Assembly: GCF_040412425.1 (NCBI RefSeq)
Contig: NC_089742.1
Location: 81,541,539-81,605,538, forward strand
Length of the DNA stretch: 64,000 nucleotides
Direction of reading: 5' to 3'
DNA from: Macrobrachium rosenbergii
Taxonomy: Eukaryota; Arthropoda; Malacostraca; Decapoda; Palaemonidae
Made by a program: the position numbers and the translations under genes. Numbering within the stretch: the stretch's first letter is position 1; each line of letters begins with the position of its first letter. Positions 23,324 to 34,716 of this stretch are shown here, in pieces. The notes beneath the pieces were generated by a model. It did no database searches, was not told where the DNA came from, and saw only the letters and a list, made by a program, of their open reading frames with translations.

Positions 23324-25347
23324 CACAGTCTGAGACAGGCATGTCTCTTCTGCTGCCTGCCGTTCGATTTACCTCTTCATAATTCTTTTAGCTTTTAATA
23401 TAATTGTTGTTTTGAGATATTTTGCTTATTTAAAAATACTGCAATCTTACATGTTGTACTCTGTTTACATATTTACTCTTTCATCCTGCATAGTTGTTCC
23501 CCTGTATTGTGAGCTTCCTACCTCTCCCTAAGTATTCACATGACTTCTTACCTTGGCTTCAACCAGGGCACGTTCATTGAGAACATGTCTCTTGATGTAC
23601 TGTATATCAACGATCGACTGGTCCTGACGAGCTCTCATAAGCAGCGTCTCTAGGACATGACCATCTTCTCGGATTTGGTTGCAGCCTGAGAGTTGCATGG
23701 ACTTGAGAAGTCTTAACTGTCACCCAAGCAAGAATAAGTATCTGCGAGGCTAACAGATACAGCAGCAAGGTTGTCCTTGCCTCGGCACGGGCAACCAGCT
23801 CAGCAGTTGCAAGCCGTTCTTGGTCACCTGTCATCACTGGGGAGGCTGGTTCTTCATGGGTGGCTTCTGTTTCATTCACTTCAATGCAGATTGAAGGGGT
23901 CCTGGTCTTCAACAAGGGACTTCCCGTTCCTTCCCTTCCTCTCTCAGAGGAAGAGAGACAGGACTTAGCCCAATGGTTAGATGACAGGTATCTCCTTTGG
24001 AATGTCAACCCAATGGTTAGATGACAGGTATCTCCATTGGAATGTCGTTACATTCTTCCCCTCCGGAGATACTTCATGCCTCAAGGCATCCACCAGAACT
24101 GCAGTCACCTGCCCTGCACTAAAGTATCCTGGAACTTCTTAACTCTACAAAAACCTCAGGATCTGAGGATAGGTGCTCCTTGGTGTTGATAAGTAATGTT
24201 ACCACGGGAGTTCCATAGTCAACAAGAAAGGAGCTAGTGTCTTTTCATCTCCTCAGATTGATGGTGCAAGTGCACAGGTGGGCAGTAGCACACTCAGCAC
24301 AGCGGTCAGTCAGACACATTCCAGGCAAGATCGATGTAATGACAGACAATTTATGTCGCTAGGGTCAATGTTAGGGACAGTTGGTCTCGGCGCCTCAACA
24401 TTCCAAAGGATTGTTCGACCTTGGAAGACGGCCAAGTTAGACCTTCAGTCTCTCCGGACTGGGACATTAATAGCCAACAGCCATACTACACTGAAAGCAC
24501 CTTCAAGCCTGAGTGCTGAAGACTTGCTAGTTCCAGCTCGGCCAAGAGCACCCTTTCTTTTGACTTCGTGTGATGATCAAACTGGTGTACTCCTCAGCTG
24601 ACATCGTGGACAATAGTCCGTTTTAGCTGAGGTTTTGCAAGGTCAGGGGCATTGGTTTGCCCCTCTCATTCAGGAAGAACCTATTGGACAGGTACAAAGG
24701 ATGGGAATTTGGTCACGACAGGCCACGTTCACCTCCTTTTTACCTTCAGGACATTGCCCATAGATCCCTGGACTCTTTTGTTTCCTTGGGTTCTGTGGTG
24801 GCTACTCAGCAGTCACGTAGTTCACCCAGCTCCCCTTGAGGGACATGTGGCATCTTGCCTAAGGTACACGGCTTCCAAAGACAGGGTATTTGTGGGACTG
24901 GCCTCGTACCTTTCTCTATTATACCCTTCTTCTCCTAGTGGGTAGAGTGATTGTTAGCAAGCCGTCACTTGCTGGACAGGCAAGCATGCGAGTGTTCTAG
25001 ACATCTGATTATCCTATCTATAATCTAGCTCAATTTGGATTAATAGATGCAAGTCCTACCCTCTCTCTAGCAAGGAGAGAGAGGGAATGATAAAGAACAA
25101 ACCCTATGGTTATCTTCAGCTTTATAGTCTCCAACAATATGGGTTTATCCAAGCCTTTCTTCGAATCAGTGATGTTACATCCCATTAATTCGAAAGGCCC
25201 AGAAGTCTGGCAGTTGAACATCACACATATTCAACAGGTCAAAGGCATGGGTCTCCTTCCTGTGCTCTTACATGACCAGGAAGAGAGGTTCCAGGTGAGG
25301 AGAACTACCAGTCAGTTCAGAGATTTGTTCAGAATCCTCCTGCCAAG

Positions 25348-25470
25348 AAGTAAGTCTCCCATATGTAAAGACCAAAGGTTTGTATATGTGTAGGAACAAA
25401 TTACAAATTTTTAAAGTAATTTGTATTTTTTACAACATACAAACCTGAGGTCTTTACATAAATGGCCCAC
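25348..25470 (+). repeat. Internal complementary region of mini-DIRS F
   Basis: Left arm pairs with 23142-23201 (CATATGTAAAGACCAAAGG against CCTTTGGTCTTTACATATG). Right arm pairs with 25621-25690 (CCTGAGGTCTTTACATA against the same word inverted). The centre, 25396-25424, is a hairpin with stem ACAAATTAC / GTAATTTGT and an 11-nt AT loop. Confidence 0.9.
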
Positions 25471-25498
25471 TTCTAGCCACCCCTCATTTTGCTACCTG

Positions 25499-25690
25499 GG
25501 CCAAAAGGTCAAGTGAATGCTTACTGACCGGATGGCAGGGCTTCCTCCCCTACTGTCAGTAGCCAGCTGCCAATAACCACTTTGTTTTTAATTAAACGGC
25601 TGGTTCCAGCTTGCGCTGAAATTAAATTCCATATTTAAAGACCTCAGGGTTGTATGTTAGGAAAAATACAAGTTACATTAAAAATTTGTT
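25499..25690 (+). repeat. Right ITR and terminal extension of mini-DIRS F
   Basis: 25499-25620 is the inverted copy of the left ITR; 25621-25690 is the extension matching the right arm of the ICR. Confidence 0.9.
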
Positions 25691-25944
25691 ATTTTAGTAA
25701 AAGAAGCTGATATAGTTTTCATAATTTATGGAAAAAAGTTGCAGCCCAAAATATTTTTCCTAGTGATAAATTTAACTTCAGTGTTTATACTATAAACCCT
25801 TAGGGCCCTTACACACGAGGACACTAGTGTCCGCCACCGGTGTCGGACACTAGTGTCCTTGCTCAAGACACCGCCTGGCAACTAGTGAGCCACTCACACA
25901 CCTCAGTCGGAAGAATGGCGGGAAACGAAGAGCTTCTACTTGTT

Positions 25945-26050
25945 GCTTTGCTAGTGGTGACATGGTGTGGTGGTGTGGGTAGGTGGTGGTGACATGGTGT
26001 GGTGGTGTGGATAGGTGGTGGTGACATGGTGTGGTGGTGTGTGTGTGTGG
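25945..26050 (+). repeat. GTGGTGACATGGTGTGG minisatellite
   Basis: About three copies of a ~36-bp unit of GTGACATGGTGTGGTGGTGT type inside the Harbinger-like element. Confidence 0.85.
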
Positions 26051-26122
26051 TTGGTGACAGGAATGGGGTAACTTTTGTGTGTAATAATGAATAAACTTGT
26101 ATACGTAAGCACAGTAGATTCT

Positions 26123-26467
26123 TTACTTGCCTTGTGAACATGTAATGAAACAGAAAATAAAAATAAACATAAAGGACTTACGTATTTCTTTCTTTTCTGA
26201 GAGGGGTTTCTCTTCAAAATCAGGAATGAGTTTCACCATTATTGCATTCCAGCAGTTCTGCTTTTCTATCTTATTTGCATATCCCTCACAAGATGGGTCC
26301 CATAGTGCTGGTAGTTTTTCTATTTCACAAATGAGGTCCTCCGTGTTCAGCTTCTCCTCCACCTTCTTCGAAATTGTCCTTGATAGGCCGTCTCCTTCCA
26401 TCATGGGATGATGGTGGGTGTCAAACTGAGCATGAGAAGCTGGCCAGTGGGCAGCGGTGGCGGACAC
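26123..26467 (-). CDS. MADF-domain protein of a PIF/Harbinger-like element
   Basis: 114-codon ORF on the minus strand. Residues about 44-100 fit a MADF (Myb/SANT-like in Adf-1) domain: LICEIEKLPALWDP, GYANKIEKQNCWNAI, then a downstream LSEKKEI segment. MADF domains bind DNA. In PIF/Harbinger transposons a Myb/MADF ORF2 protein works with the DDE transposase by recruiting it to the ends. The ORF starts close to the right TIR and ends inside the element, which supports element ownership rather than a host gene. The C-terminal end turns hydrophobic (FMFIFIFCFITC), so it may read through a splice donor or be truncated. Confidence 0.72.
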   Translation of the reverse strand: MSATAAHWPASHAQFDTHHHPMMEGDGLSRTISKKVEEKLNTEDLICEIEKLPALWDPSCEGYANKIEKQNCWNAIMVKLIPDFEEKPLSEKKEIRKSFMFIFIFCFITCSQGK

Positions 26468-26702
26468 TGGTGGCTACGTGTGAAAGCTTCCATTTAAAAC
26501 AATGCTTTGCAGTGAGTGGCGGCAACCGTCAGTGTCCGCCACGTGTTGCGGGAGCGAGACACCGAAATATCTGTTGCCCGGAAGTTGTCTGCTTGGGACA
26601 CTGCTGTTGCCTCGTGTGAAAGGCTCCATTTGATAATATGGGAGGCAACTAGTGTTTGACACCGGTGGCAGACACTAGTGTCCTCGTGTGTAAGGGCTCT
26701 TA

Positions 26703-28930
26703 AAGTTTCATAGAATTTTGTGCAGCTATCTCTGATATGTAAATTTTTATTTCTTATTATGTTTTGAAAAAATGGAAAAATAAAAAATTAATGCTTATTT
26801 CATAACAATTTCAGAACTGTGATAGATGGAAAGATGATTTTTTCAGTGAGTACTTCCTAAAGGAAATAAACCTCGATATATATAATTCCTCTTGTGAGTA
26901 ATCACCAAAGTAAAGTGAATTTAATATTTAATTCTCATGAGCAACAAATTAACACTAAACTTTCATATGATCTAATCACTTCAGTTATAAATTTTGATTT
27001 TACTTTAATCACCCTAGTGTGATATAGTTGTTTTCTTTATTTTTGTTCCCACTTATGGAATACATTGGTATCTAGGTATGTTGACTGAAATAAAACTACC
27101 AATTCCAAGCTGGAGTGGATTCAGAGATCAAACTCAAGTTCTGTAAAAAATGATTCAAGAAAAAGGTTGCTTCTGTATTCCAGGACTAGTTCTTGCCATT
27201 AATTGATTCAGTATGGACTCGTTACCTTCAGCTTCAACTCTGCAGCCTGTTGTCTCATGGCTTGTCTGTGACACCTATGACTTAGTGATGTTTACTGAGA
27301 ACCATTCCAATACCCATAACTGCTCCTGTGAGGGCTATCATGATGTACCTCCAGCAAACTAAGAGTTAAATCTTTGGAATCTTCGCTTTGTCTGTACCTA
27401 CACACGTCACAAGATTCTTCCTGCTTCGAAGAATTCAGTTTTATATTGGCGTTTGCAGATTATTTCATGGGGCTTATTCAGATGTTTCACAAGAGGACAT
27501 CTCACAAATCATGATCAAGGATCATCAGGTTCAAGCATTTTTATTGTAATTGGATTTTAAGTGTAAGCTGGAGCTCGATACCATCCTTAGAGTAAGCAGT
27601 TGGCATTGTCAAAACACCTGAACAAGATTCTACGTATGTGAAATTATGCATAAATTTCATGAATTTTATTTGTTGGAACCAATTGTTGTGATAAATCATG
27701 TTTTACCAATTGGCAGGGATCCAGGTCAGTCCTCATCACACATGACTATGGAACATATGAAACAGTGTTCTTCCAGGAATACCTGCCTTTTTGCCTCATT
27801 CCTAGCAGGTGTATACAGTACAGTAATGTTGGCTTTGTTTTTCATTGCAAATTCAGTACTTTACAGAAGCTTTCAGAATTACTCCACTACCAGCTGTGAA
27901 TAGGAAAGGGATAGTACTTATTGTACCTTGATCTACTTTACTCTGCCACTATTTCGACTAGGAGTTTAGCATAGAGGAATGACTCACTTTCCAGGCTTGT
28001 GGAATGTGAACTGGGCTTGTGAGTGCGGCCTTTCTTCTTTCAAAATATAATGAGTGGGTCTGGCTGGGAAGCATTTGCACATAATAGACTACTTATGATT
28101 AATATGGTTGTAAACAACATACTGTAAAAACATTTGAAAAATGTTATTTACAAAACTTACTGAAACCACATTCAACCCATTGGGACAGCCTTTCCAATGC
28201 TATTCACAAACCTGGCCTGAAGTTTCACTAAAAATTTTATTATTACCACCACCAAGCACCAGAAAAATATAATTAGAATATAATGGGTGAAATAAAGATG
28301 AAATATGTAAATGGCTCTATGATCTTAACGGATCCAAAGTCTAGGAATCGTTGGAAGCTGTTGACCAGTCAGCAGACAGACAAAATATAAATCAGTTAAT
28401 CACTGGGAACCTGAGAGACCGTTGTTAGCATGCAATAGCCTAGCAGAGGCAGCTGATCTTTCTTTTTCCTGTAAAGTTGCATGAGGTTTCTGGGATTTCA
28501 CAACACACACAATAGGCTATGTTAAAGTAATAGTTTTGAGTAAAAGAATTTTTCTAGTATAAGCAGTATATACAGTACAACAGCTCTTAAGTTGCCAGGG
28601 GTACCCACCTCCCAGTCATGTCTCTCAGCACACTTCTTGTCCAGATGCAGAGTTTGCAAATTAAAACATTTGATTACTAGATGAGACACTTGTCTAAAAG
28701 AGCAGTCTCATTCATTGGTAACTAGTAGTGTGGGAATTTTATAAATATGGTATTCCATGTTAATTGTCTGCCTTCTACCAGACATTGAGTTATATGTAAA
28801 ACTGATAGGTATGTATCTGTATAACAAAATTTTTTATTCTTTCATTTTATTCATTTTGGTAAAATTTAAATTTTATGTAGTTTGTGAAGGATATCTTTAA
28901 TAATTTGTGTTATACTTTATGGTGCTATAG
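26703..28930. other. Intronic sequence with a possible degraded recombinase fragment
   Basis: No gene. Around 27410-27520 translation gives LRRIQFYIGV...SDVSQEDIS, weakly like a segment of DIRS recombinases; a similar string occurs near 33755-33850. I treat it as a possible fossil only. The rest is AT-rich without repeats that I could pair. Confidence 0.3.
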
Positions 28931-29113
28931 TCAGCAGCTGGGGCACATTGGTGGCTTAGTCAAATCAGATTAGAGACGATGGACAGCAGCACGTCTTCCA
29001 AGGATGGGTCTTCAGCTGATGACGTAGATGATGGCTTGTTCGGAGACCGCACCCTCCACACAGCACTCAGTTTTTTCCACAATAGTTATAACACAAAAAA
29101 CATAGCTAGTATG
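28931..29113 (+). CDS. Candidate host exon (unknown protein)
   Basis: 61 open codons between TATAG and GTAAGT, phase 0 at both ends. It encodes a Ser/Asp-rich stretch (MDSSTSSKDGSSADDVDD) followed by GDRTLHTALSFFHNSYNTK. No named domain. It has a strong donor and the same phase as the flanking exons. It may be the same gene as the RCC1 exons upstream, but about 8.3 kb of intron separates them and other exons could be missing. Confidence 0.6.
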
Positions 29114-29442
29114 GTAAGTACCATTCATTTGACTGTTATAATGTCCAATTGAAAGAATCCTGTGCAGCCACTTAATCTAAACTGAGTCTTATAACCAACT
29201 TGTGTATGCATAATTATTTTTTTATTTTACTAATTGCAAATATAATTTTATGCTGATCTAGGCTCGAATATTCTCAGTGTTTTTATTTTCCTAATTGTGA
29301 ATATTATTTTATGCTGAACTAGGCTAGAGTATTCTCAGTGGTCACTGTACTTTTAATATTCAATTGATTCCCAAAACTTTTCTGAATTCTATTTAGAAGT
29401 AGTTGTGGTATGTCAGTCATGTTAATGTACATACTTTTGCAG
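29114..29442 (+). other. Intron between candidate exons
   Basis: GTAAGT to TTTTGCAG. Contains an imperfect ~65-bp duplication around 29217-29340 (TTTTATGCTGA(T/A)CTAGGCT). Confidence 0.7.
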
Positions 29443-29672
29443 TTGCAAGAAGCAGAAGCACACCAAGCACTGGCAACTCTCTATACTTTGGAGCGGCAGT
29501 ACAGCCAGGCCATGCACCACCAGCTCTGTGCACTGTTCAAGCAAAGCAATATTCCTCATAAAAATAGTTTGCAAGAAAATGAAGATGCAGCTAACCATGA
29601 TAAGAATAAGATGAGTAATGGTGAAAAGGAAGCTCTTGAACTCGAGAAGCAGTCGCTTTCCATTGATAAAAG
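29443..29672 (+). CDS. Candidate host exon with helical-repeat segment
   Basis: 76 codons plus two bases, from ATACTTTTGCAG to GTTAGT. The first 35 residues, LQEAEAHQALATLYTLERQ then YSQAMHHQLCALF, have the A-x-x-x-L-Y-x-x-x-x-x-Y-x-x-A pattern of TPR or clathrin-type alpha-solenoid repeats. The rest is a charged Lys/Glu linker. It ends in phase 2, matching the phase of the next candidate exon at 41194. A role in vesicle trafficking would fit such repeats next to an RCC1 propeller, but this is a guess. Confidence 0.65.
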
Positions 29673-30911
29673 GTTAGTGCTTATCCTTATTATTACAGTA
29701 AATAATGCTGATCACTTAAAGATGATTTAATCAATAGTGAATCCATGGGCATCCACTGCAACTTCTTCCACTGTGGGTGAGGGCAAAATCTAATGGGACA
29801 ATAGTAATAGTTTACCAAATACCCAACTCAGTAATTATCATTTATTATTATAAGCCCATAAACCATACATAGCCTTATTCTGTTTGGAATACATCCAGGT
29901 GTACTATCTCCTGCCAACCCTATCTTGCTGTGAGGAAAAACTTACTCATGTGTCTCATCACTGGATGTAGACACGTTGCTGTTTTTTTTTTTTGTCATTC
30001 ATAGTTAACAATTTTCAGTGTTGCATTTATTTTTGTTTTTTATTCTATTTTATATAATGTCTATTATTTTTGTGCTTTTTTCGCTTTTAGCTTAATGTCC
30101 AGTGTTTACAGAATTATTTACTGTATTTGATGGTATTTGATGGTGTATAAGAACCCCCCCTCAAATTTCAGAAGGTAACATTAAAAAAGTAGAAATAGGT
30201 GCCCAATTGTATCCTCCTCTCTTGCCTCTTCCAGTAACTAATCTCTGACTTTCCACAAGTAGCCAGCTCACCTGTATGCAAGGACAGTCCCTGCTCATTC
30301 TGTTTCTCCTGACCCCTCTGAACTCTTCTTGCTTTCATTCACCTGGTTCTCCCTAAATCACCAAGAAAGTCAGATTTAACTTGGCTAGAGTTTGTTTTGC
30401 AGATGGATGTCTCAGATGAGAAAAACTTGGAGGATTTTGGGTATATCCTCAACTGGATCTGTAAAATCTGTGACACTGTTCAGCTAGACCTTTGCACATA
30501 GCTCTAGTAGATGGCAGTAAGTTGTCAAGCCCCAAGGCCATCAAGCCTCCCCTGGGTAAATCCCTCAAGTCCCTCAGTTCCATCCAAAAAATATACTCCA
30601 TTGGAGAGCACTACTGATCCACGAGCTCCAGACATCATCTTCCTCTTGCAGATGAGTGATACAGAAAATTTAATCAGATTGAAGACTGCTTTTCACAGTC
30701 TTGATTTTCCCTCATTTGCCATAGAATCCATTACCAAGGAAGTCATTGTCTGCTTTAAACCTTGCGCAGCTCACTGGAGAAGCTCCTTGGGTAATTCTGC
30801 AGAGAACTTTTGAACTGGCAGTAGTGGTTATTTTGTGCCACCAGTTCTGTTCCAGCCGGTAATTTGTTGCCAGTGACAGTTAAGTGTCAAGTACACTATA
30901 TGTACTTCATA
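29673..30911. other. Intronic sequence, no gene recognised
   Basis: A 100-codon ORF at 30511-30813 (Ser/Pro-rich start) has no recognisable domain and may be a gag-like fossil. Otherwise nothing supported. Confidence 0.4.
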
Positions 30912-30915
30912 TTAA

Positions 30916-33072
30916 CCCTTTCCTATCTGTATAATTACTATATCACTAAGCGCACCTGAGACCCAAGGTGTCTGGGAGCGCTCGATAGTGCTAAAAAAAT
31001 TATTTCGAAAATTCAGCAAAAATAGAAATTTTATGCTAACAATGTTCATTTTGCTGTCCTTTTTTTTCTAAATGTTTATATTTTATGGTGGAATAGTCAG
31101 AATAAGAGTCCCAGCCCTCTAAATACGAAAAAATGTGAGTTATTTAATGAAAAAAAAAATTCTTTACTTATTTTTATATTTTCGTTCGTAACCCAAAAAC
31201 TATGAAAGTCAGGCGAATGAATTATTTTTTATGAGAAAGCAAACAAAATTCCCTAAACATTGACATATAAAACAATGGAAAACGAATAAGTTCAGTTGGT
31301 GAAAAAATTGATAGAAAAGAGGGTGAGAAACAGAGCGCTCTGCCCGGCCTATGGTGAGAATTATCGCTAGAAAAAATATTTTTTGAAGAGCCCTATCTCG
31401 GTTATTTTTCATAGAAATTACTTTGTAAATATACGAAAATGTAGAGGAAAAGTTGAAGAATAAGGGGAAAGTCAAGAAAATTGGCTTTGGTAACGGCAAC
31501 AGTTTCACTTTGACGTTATAAGTTGATCGAAACGAAAAAAATTTTACCGTTGTCAACATTATTGTTCGTAGCTCAAAAGCTATAGCAGTTAGGCGAATGA
31601 ATTATTTTTTATGAAAAAGCAAACACAATTCTCTAAATATTGATAATATAAAACAATGAAAATGAATAAGTCCAGTTGGTGAAAAAATTGATAGAAAAGA
31701 GGGTAAGAAACAGAGCGCTCTGCCCAGCTTATGGTGAGAATTATCGCTACAAAAAAATCTTTTTTGAAGAGCCCTATCTTGGTTATTTTTCATAGAAATT
31801 ACTTTGTAAATATACGAAAATGTAGAGGAAAAGTTGAAGAATAAAGGGAGAGTTAAGAAAAATGGCTTTGGTAATGGCAACAGTATCATTTTGACATTAT
31901 AAGTTGATCAACGAAAAAAAAGTTACCGTGTCAACATTATTGTTCGTAGCTCAAAAACTATAACAGTTAGGCGAATGAATTATTTTTTATGAGAAAGCCA
32001 ACAAAATTCTGTAAATATCGACATATAGAAGAATGAAAAACGAATAAGTCCAGTTGGTGAAAAATTGATAGAAAATAGGGTAAGAAACAGAGCGCTCTGC
32101 CCGGCATACGGTGAGAATTATCGCTAGAAATATTTTTTTGAAGAGCCCTAGCTTGGATATTTTTCATAGAAATTACTTTGTAAATATACAAAAATGTAGA
32201 GGAAAGGTTGAGGAATAAAGTGAGAGTCAAGAAAAATGGCTTTGGTAACGGCAACAGTTTCATTTTGACGTTATAAGCTGATCAAAACGAAAAAAAATGT
32301 TACCGTTGTCAACGTTATCGTTTGTAGCTCAAAAGCCATAACAGTTAGGCGAATTAATTATTTTTTATGAGAAAGCCAACAAAATTCTCTAAATATCGAT
32401 ATATACAATAATGAAAAATGAGATTCAGAGCCCTGCCTAAAATCCAGACGTCTCTTATGTGATGCACTAACGTGTTTTCCGCTAGTTTTACTGTAAAAAC
32501 TTCGCGAAAGCATGTTGGAAACTGTTCTCTATTGACGTCACTGTATGTAAACAACCACATGTGTTTACTCAACCTCGCACGCATGGTCTCTGACAGAAGT
32601 GTGGCCTGCCAGGCCTGCGTGGGTGGGATCAGCTGATGTCATTGTGAGAATTTTGCTACGCCAGGGATTTGCGCATGCACTATACAGGAACTAAAAAATT
32701 TATAGAAAAAGAGGGTATGAAACAGAGTGTTTCCAATAAAGTAATCCTACATTTAATAAAAAAAAATGTAAGATACGAGGGAGAAGCGTGGGTAGGATCA
32801 GCTGATTTCATTGTGAGAAATTTACTATGCCAGGGATTTGCGCATGCGCAGTATAGGAACTGCTTGGCTGGCATATTGATGCCTGAGTTACATGGTCCAA
32901 GGTATGCTTTAGCCTATGGAAACCACCAACTGTCCGAAAATAAAAAAATTTACCCCTACCACACGCATGGCAAAAAATTTGAAGGTAAATTTTACGTGAA
33001 AATTACGATCAGTCAGGAAAGGCAGGGGTAGGGTGATATTGCGTAATATTACGTCAATTGGACATGAAAGTG
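30916..33072. mobile_element. TTAA-flanked (piggyBac-like) element carrying a tandem array
   Basis: Flanked by TTAA on both sides (30912-30915 and 33073-33076), with short inverted ends CCCTTTC / GAAAGTG. TTAA duplication and CCC...GGG ends are the signature of piggyBac-type insertions; Kolobok also uses TTAA. No transposase ORF. It contains a ~379-bp tandem array (31184-32430). The tail, 32600-33060, holds an internal duplication of about 65 bp, 170 bp apart (GGATCAGCTGAT..., GCCAGGGATTTGCGCATGC). Confidence 0.6.
31184..32430. repeat. Satellite-like tandem array, ~379-bp monomer, about 3.3 copies
   Basis: Monomers begin with GTTCGTA(A/G)C(C/T)CAAAA at 31184, 31564, 31942 and 32320, giving periods of 380, 378 and 378. 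Neighbouring copies are roughly 90% identical. Open frames inside the array on the minus strand, repeated in each copy, are by-products of the repeat, not genes. Confidence 0.93.
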
Positions 33073-33419
33073 TTAAGTTTCTCAGTGAGCTCCAGGGCTT
33101 TCTGGCATAGTGTCTCACTTTAGCTACTGGTTCTCGGTAGAACTCATATTTATCCTAGTTCCTGGCTAAGTACAGATATACCTCCAATTACAGCATTTCG
33201 ACTTAATACACTGAAAAATTGCTACATAACAATAAGAAAAATTTTCCCACATTTCTACTCCTGCTCTGAGGCACAAGTAGCCTTTTGTTACAGGAAAAGG
33301 GTGGTATCGGTCATTCATGATAAGGTACACTGACAACACCCATTAGGTACATTTAAAATATTTTTGGTTTTTGTTTGCAATAACGTCAATTAAAATATAT
33401 AAATTTATTAAAGAGACAG

Positions 33420-34423
33420 TTAAAATGTTGAACTGTCCAGTGACTAATTGTATTAGTGATGTTATGGAGTTGATTAGAGGGTTTATAGTGTGTGTATGTT
33501 GTTTTTTAAAGGGTTTATAGGCACCTGACTTGAGTCCTTTTTTAAATCAAGTCATGAATCTTTGTACAAGACAAATTGTTTCTGAATCAGCCTTCTTTGA
33601 TTCCTTTTATGTCCCTACCTTGCCTTCTTCTTCTTCCAAGGACATTCTTCAGTGTGCCTTGAGAATCTTTTGAGCCATATCTCTACAAATAGCATAAAAT
33701 TCTCTTGACCCTCTCCTTTTCATTTCGTTTTGCCTGTGAGTGTTCAAAAATTGTCTCATTTCTAAGAATTCTGTTTTTATTGGCTGCAGCTTGTCATTTC
33801 TCAGACTTATGTAGATGTTTCTTGAGATGACATTTCATTGCTCAAGGTTAAGGCTCTTGAGGTTTGAGTTCACTCCTCCTTTCTGGCTCTTTTAAGTTTA
33901 CCATGGAATTCTCAGTCATACGTAAACCATGCAGTTGATGTATTCTGTGTGTGTTTGGTGAGTGTACCATACTGGATTATTTCTTTCATAAGAAAATTAC
34001 CTATGAAGCACCCATAATTTCAAGGATGGTTATGACAACATGGTCTGCCTTAGGGGGATTGGACATTCTGCAGCTATATCTGCCTGTCTCTTCAAGGGTT
34101 CATCTCTTTTGTTCTTCCTCCTAAATTGCAGTTCAGGTTATATATGATTAATGGATTCATGATAAAGTTTTTACAATAAAAACACATTTTTATACAAACT
34201 CATTAATCATAATCTTTAGTTCCCTTCGCCCTTCCCCTCATTCTTCAGTTGGAGGTTGGTAGAGAAGAGTGAGCAGTCTCTCCTTGCGGCACAATGGGGT
34301 TGGTTGGCATATGCACAGTGGGGTTTCTTCTTTTAGATCTTTTGAGTTGATGTACATGGGTGTATGCTATACAGAAAAAGGCCACCATAATTATGATTGT
34401 GTTTTTATAAAAATATGTTTCAT
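33420..34423 (+). mobile_element. 3' remnant of another DIRS-like element (G)
   Basis: Sequence at 34138-34225 looks like an ICR: a near-palindrome with a central stem GTTTTT / AAAAAC (about 34170). Its right arm is imperfectly complementary to 34370-34418. A degraded coding region upstream (33510-33900) vaguely resembles recombinase sequence. No left end found. It lies immediately before DIRS element D. Confidence 0.35.
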
Positions 34424-34439
34424 GTAAGTAACTTAATAA

Positions 34440-34560
34440 GTAATTACATAGCTATAGTTTCTAACTCGCACGGCAGCCTTTTATTTAAAAAATCGCGGTA
34501 GCACTTCGATTGTTTAGTGTAGGTGACAAGCCCTGCCCACTAACAGGAGTACTTTTTCTG
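34440..34560 (+). repeat. Left ITR of DIRS element D
   Basis: Inverted against 40140-40268; shared words include TAGTTTCTAACTC, ACTTCGA(T/C)TGTTTAGTGT and AAGCCC(T/C)GCCCACTAAC. Element E carries a diverged version at 57485-57605. Confidence 0.88.
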
Positions 34561-34716
34561 CTGGCTCTTGAGTAAACATCGGATGTTTGCAGCAGCTCAT
34601 GTTCATTGGTTTTTGGTTGAATAACTGGATTTCGGTGAAGTATTATTGAGTATTTTGAGTAGCCTTCAAGTTATGATAGCTTTTAGGATCAGTTTTTTCT
34701 AGTTTTTGTTATTATT

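Larger units (their letters stand above)
23142..25690 (+). mobile_element. Mini-DIRS element F (complete termini, no intact pol)
   Basis: About 2.55 kb with the full DIRS end architecture: ITRs at 23202-23323 and 25499-25620, and an ICR at 25348-25470 whose arms are complementary to the left (23142-23201) and right (25621-25690) ends. The interior (23330-25340) shows no RT, RNase H or YR motif that I can recognise, only short ORFs such as 24278-24601 and 23607-24008. It is either an internally deleted copy or a non-autonomous DIRS mobilised in trans. The ICR near the right end sets the orientation as plus. Confidence 0.82.
25803..26699 (-). mobile_element. PIF/Harbinger-like non-autonomous DNA transposon with MADF ORF
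   Basis: 897 bp flanked by a TTA duplication (25800-25802 and 26700-26702). Terminal inverted repeats of about 52 bp (25803-25854 and 26648-26699) differ at a handful of positions. The repeats are themselves partly palindromic (GGACACTAGTGTCC). TTA/TAA target duplications are typical of PIF/Harbinger elements, and the MADF ORF inside is the usual companion protein of that superfamily. No DDE transposase is present, so it would depend on another copy. Confidence 0.87.

Noticed and set aside
23607..24008. 133-codon minus-strand ORF in mini-DIRS F as a real protein
   Set aside because: No motif, no homology with other DIRS proteins in the window, and on the strand opposite to the element's inferred orientation.
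27370..27560. Recombinase fragment
   Set aside because: Similarity to YR segments rests on a few residues; too weak to annotate as a gene remnant.
31209..32584. Repeated minus-strand ORFs with similar starts (LPLPKPxFLT...)
   Set aside because: They recur with the 379-bp period and are the tandem monomer read in an open frame, not a gene family.
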